Shown: positions 24,500 through 32,293 of the stretch, one piece after another | Layout: every line of letters begins with the position of its first letter | Numbering within the stretch: the stretch's first letter is position 1 | From: Kitasatospora griseola | GTDB taxonomy: Bacteria > Actinomycetota > Actinomycetes > Streptomycetales > Streptomycetaceae | NCBI RefSeq assembly: GCF_014648555.1 | Contig: NZ_BMRI01000016.1 | Coordinates: 77,957 to 141,956, forward strand | Direction: 5' to 3' | Length of the DNA: 64,000 nucleotides | Notes under the pieces: generated by a model | What the model was told of the DNA's origin: nothing | Seen by the model: only the letters and a program-made list of their open reading frames with translations | Databases searched by the model: none | Made by a program: the position numbers and the translations under genes

Positions 24500-25438
24500 T
24501 TGCCACTGCATCCCCAGGCCGAGGCCATGCGCGCGCAGCGCGCTGCGGCCGGTACGCCGCCGTTGTACACCCGTACCCTCGCCGAGGCCCGCGCCGCGGA
24601 TCTCGCCGACATCCGGGCCGCCGCCGGGAACCCCGAACCGGTCGGCTCGGTCGAGGAGCTGACCGTCGACGGGCCCGGCGGGCCGCTGCCGCTGCGGATC
24701 TACCGGCCCGACACCGGAGCCGACACCGAACTCCCCGTCCTGCTCTACCTGTTCGGCGGCGGCTGGACTCTCGGCTCGCCGGACACCAGCGACGCGATCT
24801 GCCGTCGCCTCACCAACGCCGTCGGCTGCGTCACCGTCTCGGTCGGCTACCGGCTCGCCCCCGAGCACCCCTTCCCGGCCGCCGTGCACGACGTGATCGC
24901 CGCCGCCGAGTGGATCGCCGCGAACGCCGCCGGACTGGGCGTCGATCCCGAGCGGATCGCGGTCGGCGGCGACAGCGCCGGCGGCAACCTGGCTGCCGCG
25001 CTCACCCTGGCCGCCCGGGAGCGCGGGGGCCCGGCGCTGCGCCACCAGCTGCTGGTCTACCCCAACACGGACCACGCCGCGGACACCCCGTCCGTCCGCG
25101 AGCACGACGACCCGCTGCTGTTCAACCGCCGCTCGGTCGCCTGGTACTGGGGCCACTACCTCGCCGACCCGGCCGACGGCGCGGACCCGCTGGCGTCCCC
25201 GCTGCGCGCCCCCTCGCTGGCCGGGCTGCCGCCCGCGACCGTGATCACCGCCGAGTACGATCCGCTGCGCGACGAGGGCGAGGCGTACGCGCGAGCCCTG
25301 CGCGCCGCCGGCGTCCCCGTCGAGCTGCGCCGCTACGACGGCATGCCGCACGGCTTCTTCGCGATGGCCGGCGTCCTGGACGACGGCCGCGACGCCCAGC
25401 GCCACGCCGCCGACCGACTGCGGGAGGCCCTGCGGTGA
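24500..25438 (+). CDS. Alpha/beta hydrolase of the HSL (esterase/lipase) family
   Basis: A 312-residue hydrolase. The nucleophile elbow is G-D-S-A-G-G-N, followed by the catalytic Asp in E-Y-D-P-L-R-D-E and the His in M-P-H-G-F-F. The oxyanion-hole motif is F-G-G-G-W instead of the usual H-G-G-G, so the first residue is changed. Start TTG at 24500 follows CAGGAACG; the longer frame upstream reads through the inverted-repeat element and is unlikely. It overlaps the aminotransferase (GTGA). It may release or remodel an ester or thioester of the pathway product. Confidence 0.82.
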   Translation: MPLHPQAEAMRAQRAAAGTPPLYTRTLAEARAADLADIRAAAGNPEPVGSVEELTVDGPGGPLPLRIYRPDTGADTELPVLLYLFGGGWTLGSPDTSDAICRRLTNAVGCVTVSVGYRLAPEHPFPAAVHDVIAAAEWIAANAAGLGVDPERIAVGGDSAGGNLAAALTLAARERGGPALRHQLLVYPNTDHAADTPSVREHDDPLLFNRRSVAWYWGHYLADPADGADPLASPLRAPSLAGLPPATVITAEYDPLRDEGEAYARALRAAGVPVELRRYDGMPHGFFAMAGVLDDGRDAQRHAADRLREALR

Positions 25439-26745
25439 CGACGACCACCACCACGCTCCCGCTGGGCGAGCTGCACGCCAGCCTGGCCGATCCGCTGCTG
25501 GACGCGATGACGTTCCTCAACGAGGTCACCGAGCGCTACCCGGACGCGCTGTCCTTCGCCCCGGGCCGCCCGCACGAGGGCTTCTTCGAGCCCGAGGACG
25601 TCCACGGCCACCTGGACGCCTACCTCGCCCACCTCGCCGAACGCGGCCTCAGCGGCAGCGCCGTGCGGACCGCGCTGTTCCAGTACGGGCCGACCAAGGG
25701 CATCATCGCCGACCTGGTCGCCCGCACCCTCGCCAACGACGAGGGCCTGCACGCCGCCCCCGAGTCGCTGGTGCTCACCGTCGGCGCCCAGGAGGGCATG
25801 CTGCTGGTGCTGCGCGCGCTGTGCGCCACGCCCGAGGACGTCCTGCTGGTCAGCTCGCCCTGCTACGTCGGCGTCACCGGCGCCGCCCGGCTGCTCGACG
25901 TGGCGACCGTCCCTGTCCCGGAGGGCCCCGACGGCGGCCCCGACCCGCAGGCCGTGCGGGCGGCGGCCCGCGCCGTCCGGGCGGCCGGCCGCCGTCCGCG
26001 CGCGCTGTACGTCGTCCCCGACTTCGCCAACCCGTCCGGCACCAGCATGCCGGTCGAGGCGCGCGCCGGGCTGCTGGACGCGGCGGCCGAGGAGGGGCTG
26101 CTGGTGATCGAGGACAACCCGTACGGCTTTTTCGCCCGCGAGGCCGGCGACCGCCCCACCCTGAAGGCGCTGGACCGGCGCCGCCAGGTGATCTACCTCG
26201 GCTCCTTCGCCAAGACCTGCTTCCCCGGCGCCCGGCTCGGCTACGTCGTCGCCGACCAGCAGGTGCTCGCCCCCGACGGCCGCACCACGCTGCTCGCCGA
26301 CGAGCTGGCCAAGCTGAAGAGCATGACGACGGTCAACACCCCGGCGCTCAGCCAGGCCGTGATCGGCGGCATGCTGCTCCGGCACGACTGCCGGCTGCGG
26401 GACGCCAACGCCCCCGCCCGCGCCCACTACGCGGCCAACCTCGCCGCTCTGCTGCGGGAGTTGGAGCGGCACTTCCCGCCGGCCGAACGGGCCCGGCTCG
26501 GCGTGTCCTGGAACGAGCCGGAGGGCGGCTTCTTCGCCGTGCTCCAGGTTCCGTTCACCGCCGACGGGGCGGCCATGGAGCGCTGCGCCCGCGAACACGG
26601 CGTGCTCTGGACGCCGATGGCCCCGTTCTACCCGGCGGGCGGCGGCGAGCGCCGCCTGCGGCTGTCGATCAGCGCCCTGAGCGAGCGGCAGATCGGGACG
26701 GGCGTGGCCCGGCTGGCCGACTTCGTCCGGGCCGCCGCGGGCTGA
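25435..26745 (+). CDS. PLP aminotransferase, HpgT-like (class I fold)
   Basis: A 436-residue fold-type I aminotransferase of the MocR/2-aminoadipate-like group without an HTH. F-x-P-G-R-P near 36, Q-Y-G-P-T-K-G, P-D-F-A-N-P-S-G, E-D-N-P-Y-G and the PLP lysine in G-S-F-A-K-T-C-F-P-G-A-R (near 265) are in order. HpgT enzymes that make hydroxyphenylglycines belong to this group. Coupled to the hydrolase and in the same operon as hmo, it would turn 4-hydroxybenzoylformate into L-4-hydroxyphenylglycine, with tyrosine as donor (inferred). Confidence 0.8.
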   Translation: MTTTTTTLPLGELHASLADPLLDAMTFLNEVTERYPDALSFAPGRPHEGFFEPEDVHGHLDAYLAHLAERGLSGSAVRTALFQYGPTKGIIADLVARTLANDEGLHAAPESLVLTVGAQEGMLLVLRALCATPEDVLLVSSPCYVGVTGAARLLDVATVPVPEGPDGGPDPQAVRAAARAVRAAGRRPRALYVVPDFANPSGTSMPVEARAGLLDAAAEEGLLVIEDNPYGFFAREAGDRPTLKALDRRRQVIYLGSFAKTCFPGARLGYVVADQQVLAPDGRTTLLADELAKLKSMTTVNTPALSQAVIGGMLLRHDCRLRDANAPARAHYAANLAALLRELERHFPPAERARLGVSWNEPEGGFFAVLQVPFTADGAAMERCAREHGVLWTPMAPFYPAGGGERRLRLSISALSERQIGTGVARLADFVRAAAG

Positions 26746-26752
26746 ACACGAC

Positions 26753-26786
26753 GGAGCGGGGAGGGGCCGCAGCCCCTCCCCGCTCC
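26753..26786. terminator. Bidirectional terminator between aminotransferase and ABC permease
   Basis: A 14-bp perfect stem GGAGCGGGGAGGGG / CCCCTCCCCGCTCC with a 6-base loop between convergent genes. Confidence 0.85.
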
Positions 26787-26800
26787 CCGGCCGGGTGCGG

Positions 26801-27565
26801 CTACCGGATCCGGGCCGAGAACAGCCGGGCCGAGTAGAACACCGCCGCGACCGTCAGCACCGTGACGATCAGCAGCCCCTGCCAGACCACGCTGTCGCCG
26901 GGGTGCCCGGAGAACAGCGCCCGCATGCCCTCCACCGCCCAGTAGAAGGGGTTCCACTCCGCCACCCGCTGCAGCCACATCGGCGCCAGCGCCAGCGGCA
27001 GCAGCACGCCGGAGAGCAGGCCGATCGGCTGGGCGATGGTGTTCACCACCGGCGCCATCGCGGCGTCGTTGGGCAGGGCGAGGGCGATGCCGTACGAGAT
27101 GGCCGAGGTCATCAGCGCCAGCAGGGCGAGCAGCAGATAGGCCAGCAGCAGGCTCCCCGGGTCGACCCGCAGGCCGAACGGCAGCGCGACCAGCGTGATG
27201 ATGACCGCCTGGACGAGCAGCCCGACCGTCTCGCGCAGCGCCCGCCCCAGCAGCAGGGCGAGCCGGCTGACCGGGGTCACCCGGGAGCGCTCGATGATGC
27301 CGGCCTTCAGCTCGCCGAGCAGGCTGAAGCCGGTGTAGAGGCCGCCGAAGATGCAGAGCACCGCCAACAGGCCGGGGACGTAGATCTGGTAGGCCTCGGC
27401 GTAGCTGGTGGCGCCCATGGGGGCGAGCACCTTCTTGAGCAGCGGGGCGAACAGCAGCAGGTAGAAGACCGGCTGGGTGATGCCGATGACGATCCAGATC
27501 GGTGTGCGCCACATCAGCAGCACTTGCCGCTGGAAGACCAGCCAGGTGTCACGGGCGAGCTTCAC
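26801..27565 (-). CDS. ABC-2 type transporter permease (DrrB-like)
   Basis: A 254-residue integral membrane protein with six hydrophobic segments. The first follows W-L-V-F-Q-R-Q-V-L-L-M-W-R-T-P, and the EAA-like R-V-T-P-V-S-R-L-A-L-L-L-G-R-A loop of the DrrB family lies near residue 95-110. It pairs with the ATPase encoded 24 bases upstream to form a drug exporter. It probably exports the cluster product. Confidence 0.9.
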   Translation of the reverse strand: MKLARDTWLVFQRQVLLMWRTPIWIVIGITQPVFYLLLFAPLLKKVLAPMGATSYAEAYQIYVPGLLAVLCIFGGLYTGFSLLGELKAGIIERSRVTPVSRLALLLGRALRETVGLLVQAVIITLVALPFGLRVDPGSLLLAYLLLALLALMTSAISYGIALALPNDAAMAPVVNTIAQPIGLLSGVLLPLALAPMWLQRVAEWNPFYWAVEGMRALFSGHPGDSVVWQGLLIVTVLTVAAVFYSARLFSARIR

Positions 27566-27589
27566 GGAAGGAACCCCAGGGATCTCTCG

Positions 27590-28543
27590 TCAGGACTGTT
27601 CGATGGATCGGCCGGTGCGGGCCAGGAACACGTCGTCCAGGCTCGGCCGTTGGAGCTGCACCGTCCCGGGGACGATGCCCGCCCCGTTCAGGACGCTCAG
27701 CAGCAGCGGGATCGCCGCCGCACCGTCGTCCAGGTAGAGCCGCAGGCCGTCCTCGCCCGGCTCCAACCGGTGCAGGCAGGGCTGACCGCGCAGGGCGTCG
27801 GCCGCGGGCTGGGCCTCCCCGGCGGCGAGGCCGAGCAGGACGACGTCGCCGGAGATCTCGCGCTTGAGCGCCTCGGGCGTGCCCTCGACGACGACCTGGC
27901 CGTGGTCGACGATCGCGACCCGGTCGCAGAGCGCGTCGGCCTCGTCCAGGTAGTGGGTGGTCACCACCACGGTCATGCCCTCGGCGCGCAGCCGCTTGAT
28001 CTCGGCCCACACCTGGCCGCGGCTGGCCGGGTCGAGGCCGACCGTGGGCTCGTCCAGGAACAGCACCTTCGGGGAGTGGATCACCCCGAGGGCGATGTCC
28101 ACCCGGCGGCGCTGGCCGCCGGAGTAGGTGCTGCAGTGGCGGTCGGCGAACTCGGTCAGGTCGAAGGCCTTCAGGGCGTCCTCGGCCTGGCGCTGGGCGT
28201 CGGCCTTGCGGCTGCCGTACATCCGGGCCTGCATCACCAGCTCCTCCCGGCCGGTGACCGCGTCGGCGGTGCCGCCGCCCTGGGCGACGTAGCCGATCCG
28301 GCGGCGGACCCCGGCCGGGTCGGCCAGCAGGTCGGCGCCGGCGATCAGGGCTTCGCCGCCGTCCGGGCGGATGAGCGTCGCGAGCATGCGCAGGGTGGTG
28401 GTCTTCCCGGCGCCGTTCGGGCCGAGGAAGCCGAAGATCTCGCCCGCTCGGACATGCAGATCGATGCCGCGGACGGCGTCGACGACGGTGCGGCCGTGCT
28501 TACCGGACGGATAGGACTTGCGAAGTCCCTTGGTCTCGATCAA
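27590..28543 (-). CDS. ABC transporter ATPase (DrrA-like drug resistance family)
   Basis: A 317-residue ATPase. Walker A G-P-N-G-A-G-K-T-T near 40-48, signature Y-S-G-G-Q-R-R-R near 139, Walker B L-F-L-D-E-P near 160 and the H-loop T-T-H-Y-L-D-E-A follow in order. The C-terminal extension (about 225-317) with R-P-S-L-D-D-V-F is diagnostic of DrrA-type ATPases. Partner of the permease just downstream. Confidence 0.93.
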   Translation of the reverse strand: MIETKGLRKSYPSGKHGRTVVDAVRGIDLHVRAGEIFGFLGPNGAGKTTTLRMLATLIRPDGGEALIAGADLLADPAGVRRRIGYVAQGGGTADAVTGREELVMQARMYGSRKADAQRQAEDALKAFDLTEFADRHCSTYSGGQRRRVDIALGVIHSPKVLFLDEPTVGLDPASRGQVWAEIKRLRAEGMTVVVTTHYLDEADALCDRVAIVDHGQVVVEGTPEALKREISGDVVLLGLAAGEAQPAADALRGQPCLHRLEPGEDGLRLYLDDGAAAIPLLLSVLNGAGIVPGTVQLQRPSLDDVFLARTGRSIEQS

Positions 28544-28576
28544 CCAGAACTCCCGGGCTGGGGCGGTGTGCGGGGG

Positions 28577-28625
28577 CTCGCGCCCGCCAACTCCCGTGCG
28601 GAAAGCCGGGATTGGCGGGCGCGAG
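28577..28625 (-). terminator. Hairpin after the glycosyltransferase gene
   Basis: A 14-bp stem CTCGCGCCCGCCAA / TTGGCGGGCGCGAG extended by a bulged CCCG/CGGG, 7 bases after the glycosyltransferase stop. It separates that gene from drrA-drrB. Confidence 0.8.
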
Positions 28626-28631
28626 GCGGAA

Positions 28632-29789
28632 TCAGGGGGCGACCAGCGCTTCCATCCGGTCGGCGGCGGTCGACGCCCCTCCGCCGGACAGAAGTTGACG
28701 ACCGATCAGCTCGGCGGCCGTCCGGTGGGAGGGCTCGTCGAGCACCCGCCGCAGTCGCTCGGCGATCACCGGCGGACTGACCCGAGCGAACGGGACCCGG
28801 AGGCCGGCCCCGGCCTCCACGACCCGCTGCGCCACGAACGGCTGGTCGTTGCGGATCGGCGCCGCCAGCACGGGGACACCGTGCGCCAGCGACTCGACCA
28901 CGGTGTTCATCCCACCATGGCAGAGCACCGCGTCCAACCCGCCCCTGGACAGCAGCTCCAGGACCGGTGCCCGATCGACCACCGTGACGGAGTCCGGAAG
29001 GGCAGCCGGCAGTGCCCCGCGGGGCGCGGCGATCACCGCCCGGACGTCCCCGCCGAGCAGCGCCAGCGCCTCGACGGTGCGGTGCAGGAAGTCCGCGCCG
29101 ACCGCGTCCGACATCGTCCCCATGGTGACCAGCACGGTGCGCCGGCCCGGCTCCAGCCGCTCCCACGGGAACGCCGGGTCGGCCGGCCGCTCGGTCAGCA
29201 CCGGCCCCACCAGGGCGAGTTGCGGCAGCGTCGGCAGGTCGCCGAGCAGCGCCCGCCCGGTGGTGGCCAGCACCAGGTGCGGCGAGAGGCGCGGATCGGC
29301 GAATTCCTCGGCGGGCAGCTGCGCCCGCTCCCACAGGCCCGCCAGCAGGCCCGCCGTCCAGGCCTCGACCTGCGGCAGGTGCCGGTACGGGCGGCCCAGC
29401 TCCATTGCCCCCGGCGCCAGCGTCGCCCACGGCAGCCCGTGCCGGTGCGCGACCAGCGCGCCCGCCGGGGTGTGCTGGTCCACCAGCAGCGCGTCCGGCC
29501 GGAACTCCCGGACCACCGCGTCCAGCGGCTTCAGGGTGAACCTGGCGTACGGGACGACGAAGCCCTCCCACAGCGAACGCAGCGAGGCCAGGCCGTGGCC
29601 GCCCATCGCCCGGAACATCCGGTTGCCGGTGCCGAAGATCCGGGCGTCGGGGCCGAGCAGCGGCCGCAGCATCGTCCCGGTGCCGGTCCAGGCGACCTCG
29701 TGGCCGCGCGCGACCAGCTCGTTCGCGATCCCGGCCGCCGGATTGACGTGCCCGGCCAGCGGCGGCACTGCCATCAGGAAGCGGCTCAT
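28632..29789 (-). CDS. Family 1 (MGT-type) glycosyltransferase
   Basis: A 385-residue GT-B enzyme. The N-terminal acceptor domain starts F-L-M-A-V-P-P-L-A-G-H-V-N-P. The C-terminal nucleotide-sugar domain has V-T-M-G-T-M-S-D, the C-H-G-G-M-N-T-V-V-E-S motif near 305 and P-I-R-N-D-Q-P-F. This is the macrolide or antibiotic glycosyltransferase type. No deoxysugar genes are nearby, so the donor is probably a common UDP-sugar. It overlaps the ACP-like gene by 4 bases. Confidence 0.9.
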   Translation of the reverse strand: MSRFLMAVPPLAGHVNPAAGIANELVARGHEVAWTGTGTMLRPLLGPDARIFGTGNRMFRAMGGHGLASLRSLWEGFVVPYARFTLKPLDAVVREFRPDALLVDQHTPAGALVAHRHGLPWATLAPGAMELGRPYRHLPQVEAWTAGLLAGLWERAQLPAEEFADPRLSPHLVLATTGRALLGDLPTLPQLALVGPVLTERPADPAFPWERLEPGRRTVLVTMGTMSDAVGADFLHRTVEALALLGGDVRAVIAAPRGALPAALPDSVTVVDRAPVLELLSRGGLDAVLCHGGMNTVVESLAHGVPVLAAPIRNDQPFVAQRVVEAGAGLRVPFARVSPPVIAERLRRVLDEPSHRTAAELIGRQLLSGGGASTAADRMEALVAP

Positions 29790-30103
29790 CGGCGCACCAG
29801 CTCCGCCAGGTCGCCGACGGTCAGCGCAGCCAGTCCGTCCAGCCCGAGGCCGGCCCGCAGCGCGCCCAGGTCGGCGCCGAAGCGCTCCCGCAGCAGCGCG
29901 TCCAGGGCGGCGAACTCGCTCTCGTCCAGGGCGAGATCACCGTCGAGTCGGTCCTCGGGGGCGAGCGACTCTGCCCAATCGGGCAGCGCGTCGGCGGCCT
30001 CGGCCAGCGCGGCCAGCAACCCCGGGTCGAGGGCGGCGGGAGGCCTTGAGGCCAGGTCGGAAGCGGTTTCTCGGTATGCGGAGTAATGCTGGGGATCGGT
30101 CAT
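29786..30103 (-). CDS. Small ACP-like protein
   Basis: A 105-residue acidic, helical protein. The stretch D-G-D-L-A-L-D-E-S-E-F-A-A-L-D-A-L-L-R-E-R-F-G resembles the phosphopantetheine region of an ACP (L-D-x-S-x-x in place of D-S-L). A longer N-terminal region (about 40 residues) has no counterpart in standard ACPs. ATG at 30103 has GGAG seven bases upstream. Coupled to the glycosyltransferase, which may therefore act on a carrier-bound substrate. ACP identity is tentative. Confidence 0.5.
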   Translation of the reverse strand: MTDPQHYSAYRETASDLASRPPAALDPGLLAALAEAADALPDWAESLAPEDRLDGDLALDESEFAALDALLRERFGADLGALRAGLGLDGLAALTVGDLAELVRR

Positions 30104-30166
30104 CGGAAGGCTCCACCGGCTCGACGGCAACGGGGGTGAGGGAGAGGGCTCCAGGGCGGTGATCGC

Positions 30167-30195
30167 TTGTGCGACCCGCGGAGCGTGGGAATACT
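30167..30195 (+). promoter_or_regulatory. Promoter of the KASIII operon, leaderless
   Basis: TTGTGC (30167-30172), a 17-base spacer, then AATACT (30190-30195), with the GTG start 8 bases downstream. No ribosome site precedes the GTG, which fits leaderless translation. Confidence 0.55.
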
Positions 30196-30202
30196 AACCG
30201 GC

Positions 30203-31135
30203 GTGACCGCACTGGAGGCAGTGGCCGTCCACCTCCCCCCGCGACTCGAATCGATCGAGGACGTGGGCGCCCGGATCGGCCTTACCCCACGTCAACTCCG
30301 ACTCTTCCGCCGCTTCCACGGCCTGGACCAGGTGCGCCTGGACCCGGACGGGACGCTGCTCGACCTGCTGGACGCCGCCGTCCGGGCCCTGCCCGAACTG
30401 CGCGGCAACGAACACCGGGTCCGGTACCTGCTGCACGCCCGCAACACACCGGTCGCCGTGCCCTACCCGCTCAACCCCCTGCACCAGCTCAAAGAACGCT
30501 TCGGCCTCACCCGCGCCGACGCCTTCACTGTCACCCAACAGGCCTGCGCCGCCTCGCTGTTGGTCGTCGACCTGGCCGGGCGACTGCTCGCGGACGACGG
30601 CGACCCGTCGGCGCTGGCCCTGGTGGTGGCGGGGGAGAAGACCTTCACCCGGGACGCCCAGGTCCTCCCCGACACCACGATCTTCGCCGAGGCCTCGACG
30701 GCCTGCCTGGTCAGCCCCGGCGGCGACCGGAACCGGGTGCTGTCCTACGCGGTCCGCCAGCGCCCCGAGTTCTACGGCCGGCCGGCCGAGGACCCGGAGC
30801 TGATGGTCCGCTACCAGCGGGAGTACCAGCCCACCATGATCGAGACCGTGCAGGCCGCGCTCGACCAGGCCGGTCTGGACCTCTCCGACCTCGCGCTGCT
30901 GCTCCCGCACAACGTCAACCAGGCCTCCTGGCGGATGATCTGCCGCCAACTCGGCCACCCCGTCGAGCGGGTGGTCCTGGACAACGTGCTCACGGTCGGA
31001 CACAGCTTCGCCGCGGACGCCTTCGTCAACCTCCGCACCGCAACCACCGGCGGAGCGCTCCGGCCCGGCGACCACTACCTGATCGCCGCCGCCGGCGTCG
31101 GCGCCACCTTCGCGGCCATGGTCCTGCAGCACTGA
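30203..31135 (+). CDS. KASIII-like 3-oxoacyl-ACP synthase / acyltransferase
   Basis: A 310-residue thiolase-fold protein. The active Cys lies in Q-Q-A-C-A-A-S near residue 114 and the His in L-P-H-N-V-N-Q-A-S-W near 237. The third position, normally Asn in G-N-T-S-A-A-S, reads V-G-H-S-F-A-A-D, a His. That change is shared in spirit with KASIII-like enzymes (CerJ/ChlB3 type) that transfer acyl groups instead of condensing malonate. GTG at 30203 chosen because of the promoter position. First gene of a four-gene operon with an ACP, a thiolase-fold protein and a PPTase. Confidence 0.82.
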   Translation: MTALEAVAVHLPPRLESIEDVGARIGLTPRQLRLFRRFHGLDQVRLDPDGTLLDLLDAAVRALPELRGNEHRVRYLLHARNTPVAVPYPLNPLHQLKERFGLTRADAFTVTQQACAASLLVVDLAGRLLADDGDPSALALVVAGEKTFTRDAQVLPDTTIFAEASTACLVSPGGDRNRVLSYAVRQRPEFYGRPAEDPELMVRYQREYQPTMIETVQAALDQAGLDLSDLALLLPHNVNQASWRMICRQLGHPVERVVLDNVLTVGHSFAADAFVNLRTATTGGALRPGDHYLIAAAGVGATFAAMVLQH

Positions 31136-31188
31136 CGCGCCGCCGCCGCATCCTCGTTCCTCTCCACCCAGCACTGGACGGTCCACCC

Positions 31189-31488
31189 ATGTCACACTCC
31201 GCCCTGCCCACCACCGAGTCGGTCGACCCCGAGGTGCGCGGCCGCATCCGGCGCGGCATCGAGGACGTGCTGCCGCGCGTCCTGGGCGTCGAACTCGCCG
31301 ACATCCCCGCGAACGCCTGCTTCCTCGACGACTACGGCCTCACCTCCTCCGGCATCGTCGAACTGGTCCTGGACATCGAGGAGACGCTCGCCATCCAGGT
31401 CGACGTCGAGCACCTCGGCATCGACGACATCCGCACCGTCGACAGCCTCACCGACTACGTCGTCGGGCACTACGCCGACGAGGACTGA
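31189..31488 (+). CDS. Acyl carrier protein
   Basis: A 99-residue carrier protein. The likely attachment serine is in D-Y-G-L-T-S-S-G-I-V-E-L (about residues 46-57), where the usual DSL is TSS. The second helix D-I-E-E-T-L-A-I-Q-V-D and the later Y-V-V-G-H-Y are typical. It lies between two thiolase-fold genes and is presumably their shared carrier. Confidence 0.85.
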   Translation: MSHSALPTTESVDPEVRGRIRRGIEDVLPRVLGVELADIPANACFLDDYGLTSSGIVELVLDIEETLAIQVDVEHLGIDDIRTVDSLTDYVVGHYADED

Positions 31489-31492
31489 CCCG

Positions 31493-32293
31493 ATGCCCAC
31501 CGAGACCCGCGGCCTGCGCGTGACCAGGGCGGTCGCCGCCGGATTCGACGGCCACTCCGCCGCCGCGCTCCACCCCGACCTGCGCGTCTTCACCGGCGAC
31601 CTGGTCCGCCCGTACGGCCTGCCGCTGCGCGAGGACCTGCTGGCCGAAGGCGCCGGGCACGACTACGGCGAGATGGCCGCCGGCCTGATCGAACAGGCGC
31701 TGCCCGGGGGCGAACCCGCGGACCTGCTGATCCTGGCCTTCTCCTCCCCGGACGTCCTGCCCGCCGCGCCCTCCTCGCTCCGGCTCAGCCGCCACTGCCC
31801 CGGACAGCCGACCGCCTTCGCCGTCTGCGACCAGGGCAGCGCCACCGCCTTCGCCGCGCTGCGGATCGCCGCCGCCCACCACCGCACCGGCGGCTGCCGG
31901 CGGGCCGTGATCGTGCTCGCCGAGCAGAGCGCCCTGCACTACCGGCCCGCCGAGCCCGTCGAGCTGCCCGCCGAGCACCGGGCCGTCGTCCTGGTCTGCG
32001 AGGAGGCCCCGGGGGAGGGGATGCGGGTCCGCCAGCAGGCCGAGCCGGACGGCGCGCAGGCGCTGCGCTCCGTCCTCGACGAACACCGTCGACTCGGGCC
32101 GGACGCCGGGCTGTTGCTCGCCGCCGGCCTCGCCTCCGGCGACACCCCCGAAGGCGCCCGGGCGGCCCGCCCCGGACAGCCGTTCACCGGCGTCTGGAGC
32201 CTGCTCGCCGACCGCCTCCCCGGGCCCGGCCCGCTGCTGGTCGCCGACCACGACCGCCGCCTGGGCCGGCTCAGCACCCTGACCCTGCCGTGA
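31493..32293 (+). CDS. Thiolase-fold (KASIII N-terminal-like) protein
   Basis: A 266-residue protein that resembles the N-terminal half of KASIII enzymes. L-I-L-A-F-S-S-P-D-V near 80 and F-A-V-C-D-Q-G-S-A-T-A-F-A-A-L-R-I-A near 107-124 place a Cys at the usual nucleophile site. The C-terminal half is short and lacks clear His and Asn motifs. It may be a partner subunit of the KASIII-like protein two genes upstream. ATG follows GAGGACTGACCCG, and it overlaps the PPTase gene. Confidence 0.6.
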   Translation: MPTETRGLRVTRAVAAGFDGHSAAALHPDLRVFTGDLVRPYGLPLREDLLAEGAGHDYGEMAAGLIEQALPGGEPADLLILAFSSPDVLPAAPSSLRLSRHCPGQPTAFAVCDQGSATAFAALRIAAAHHRTGGCRRAVIVLAEQSALHYRPAEPVELPAEHRAVVLVCEEAPGEGMRVRQQAEPDGAQALRSVLDEHRRLGPDAGLLLAAGLASGDTPEGARAARPGQPFTGVWSLLADRLPGPGPLLVADHDRRLGRLSTLTLP

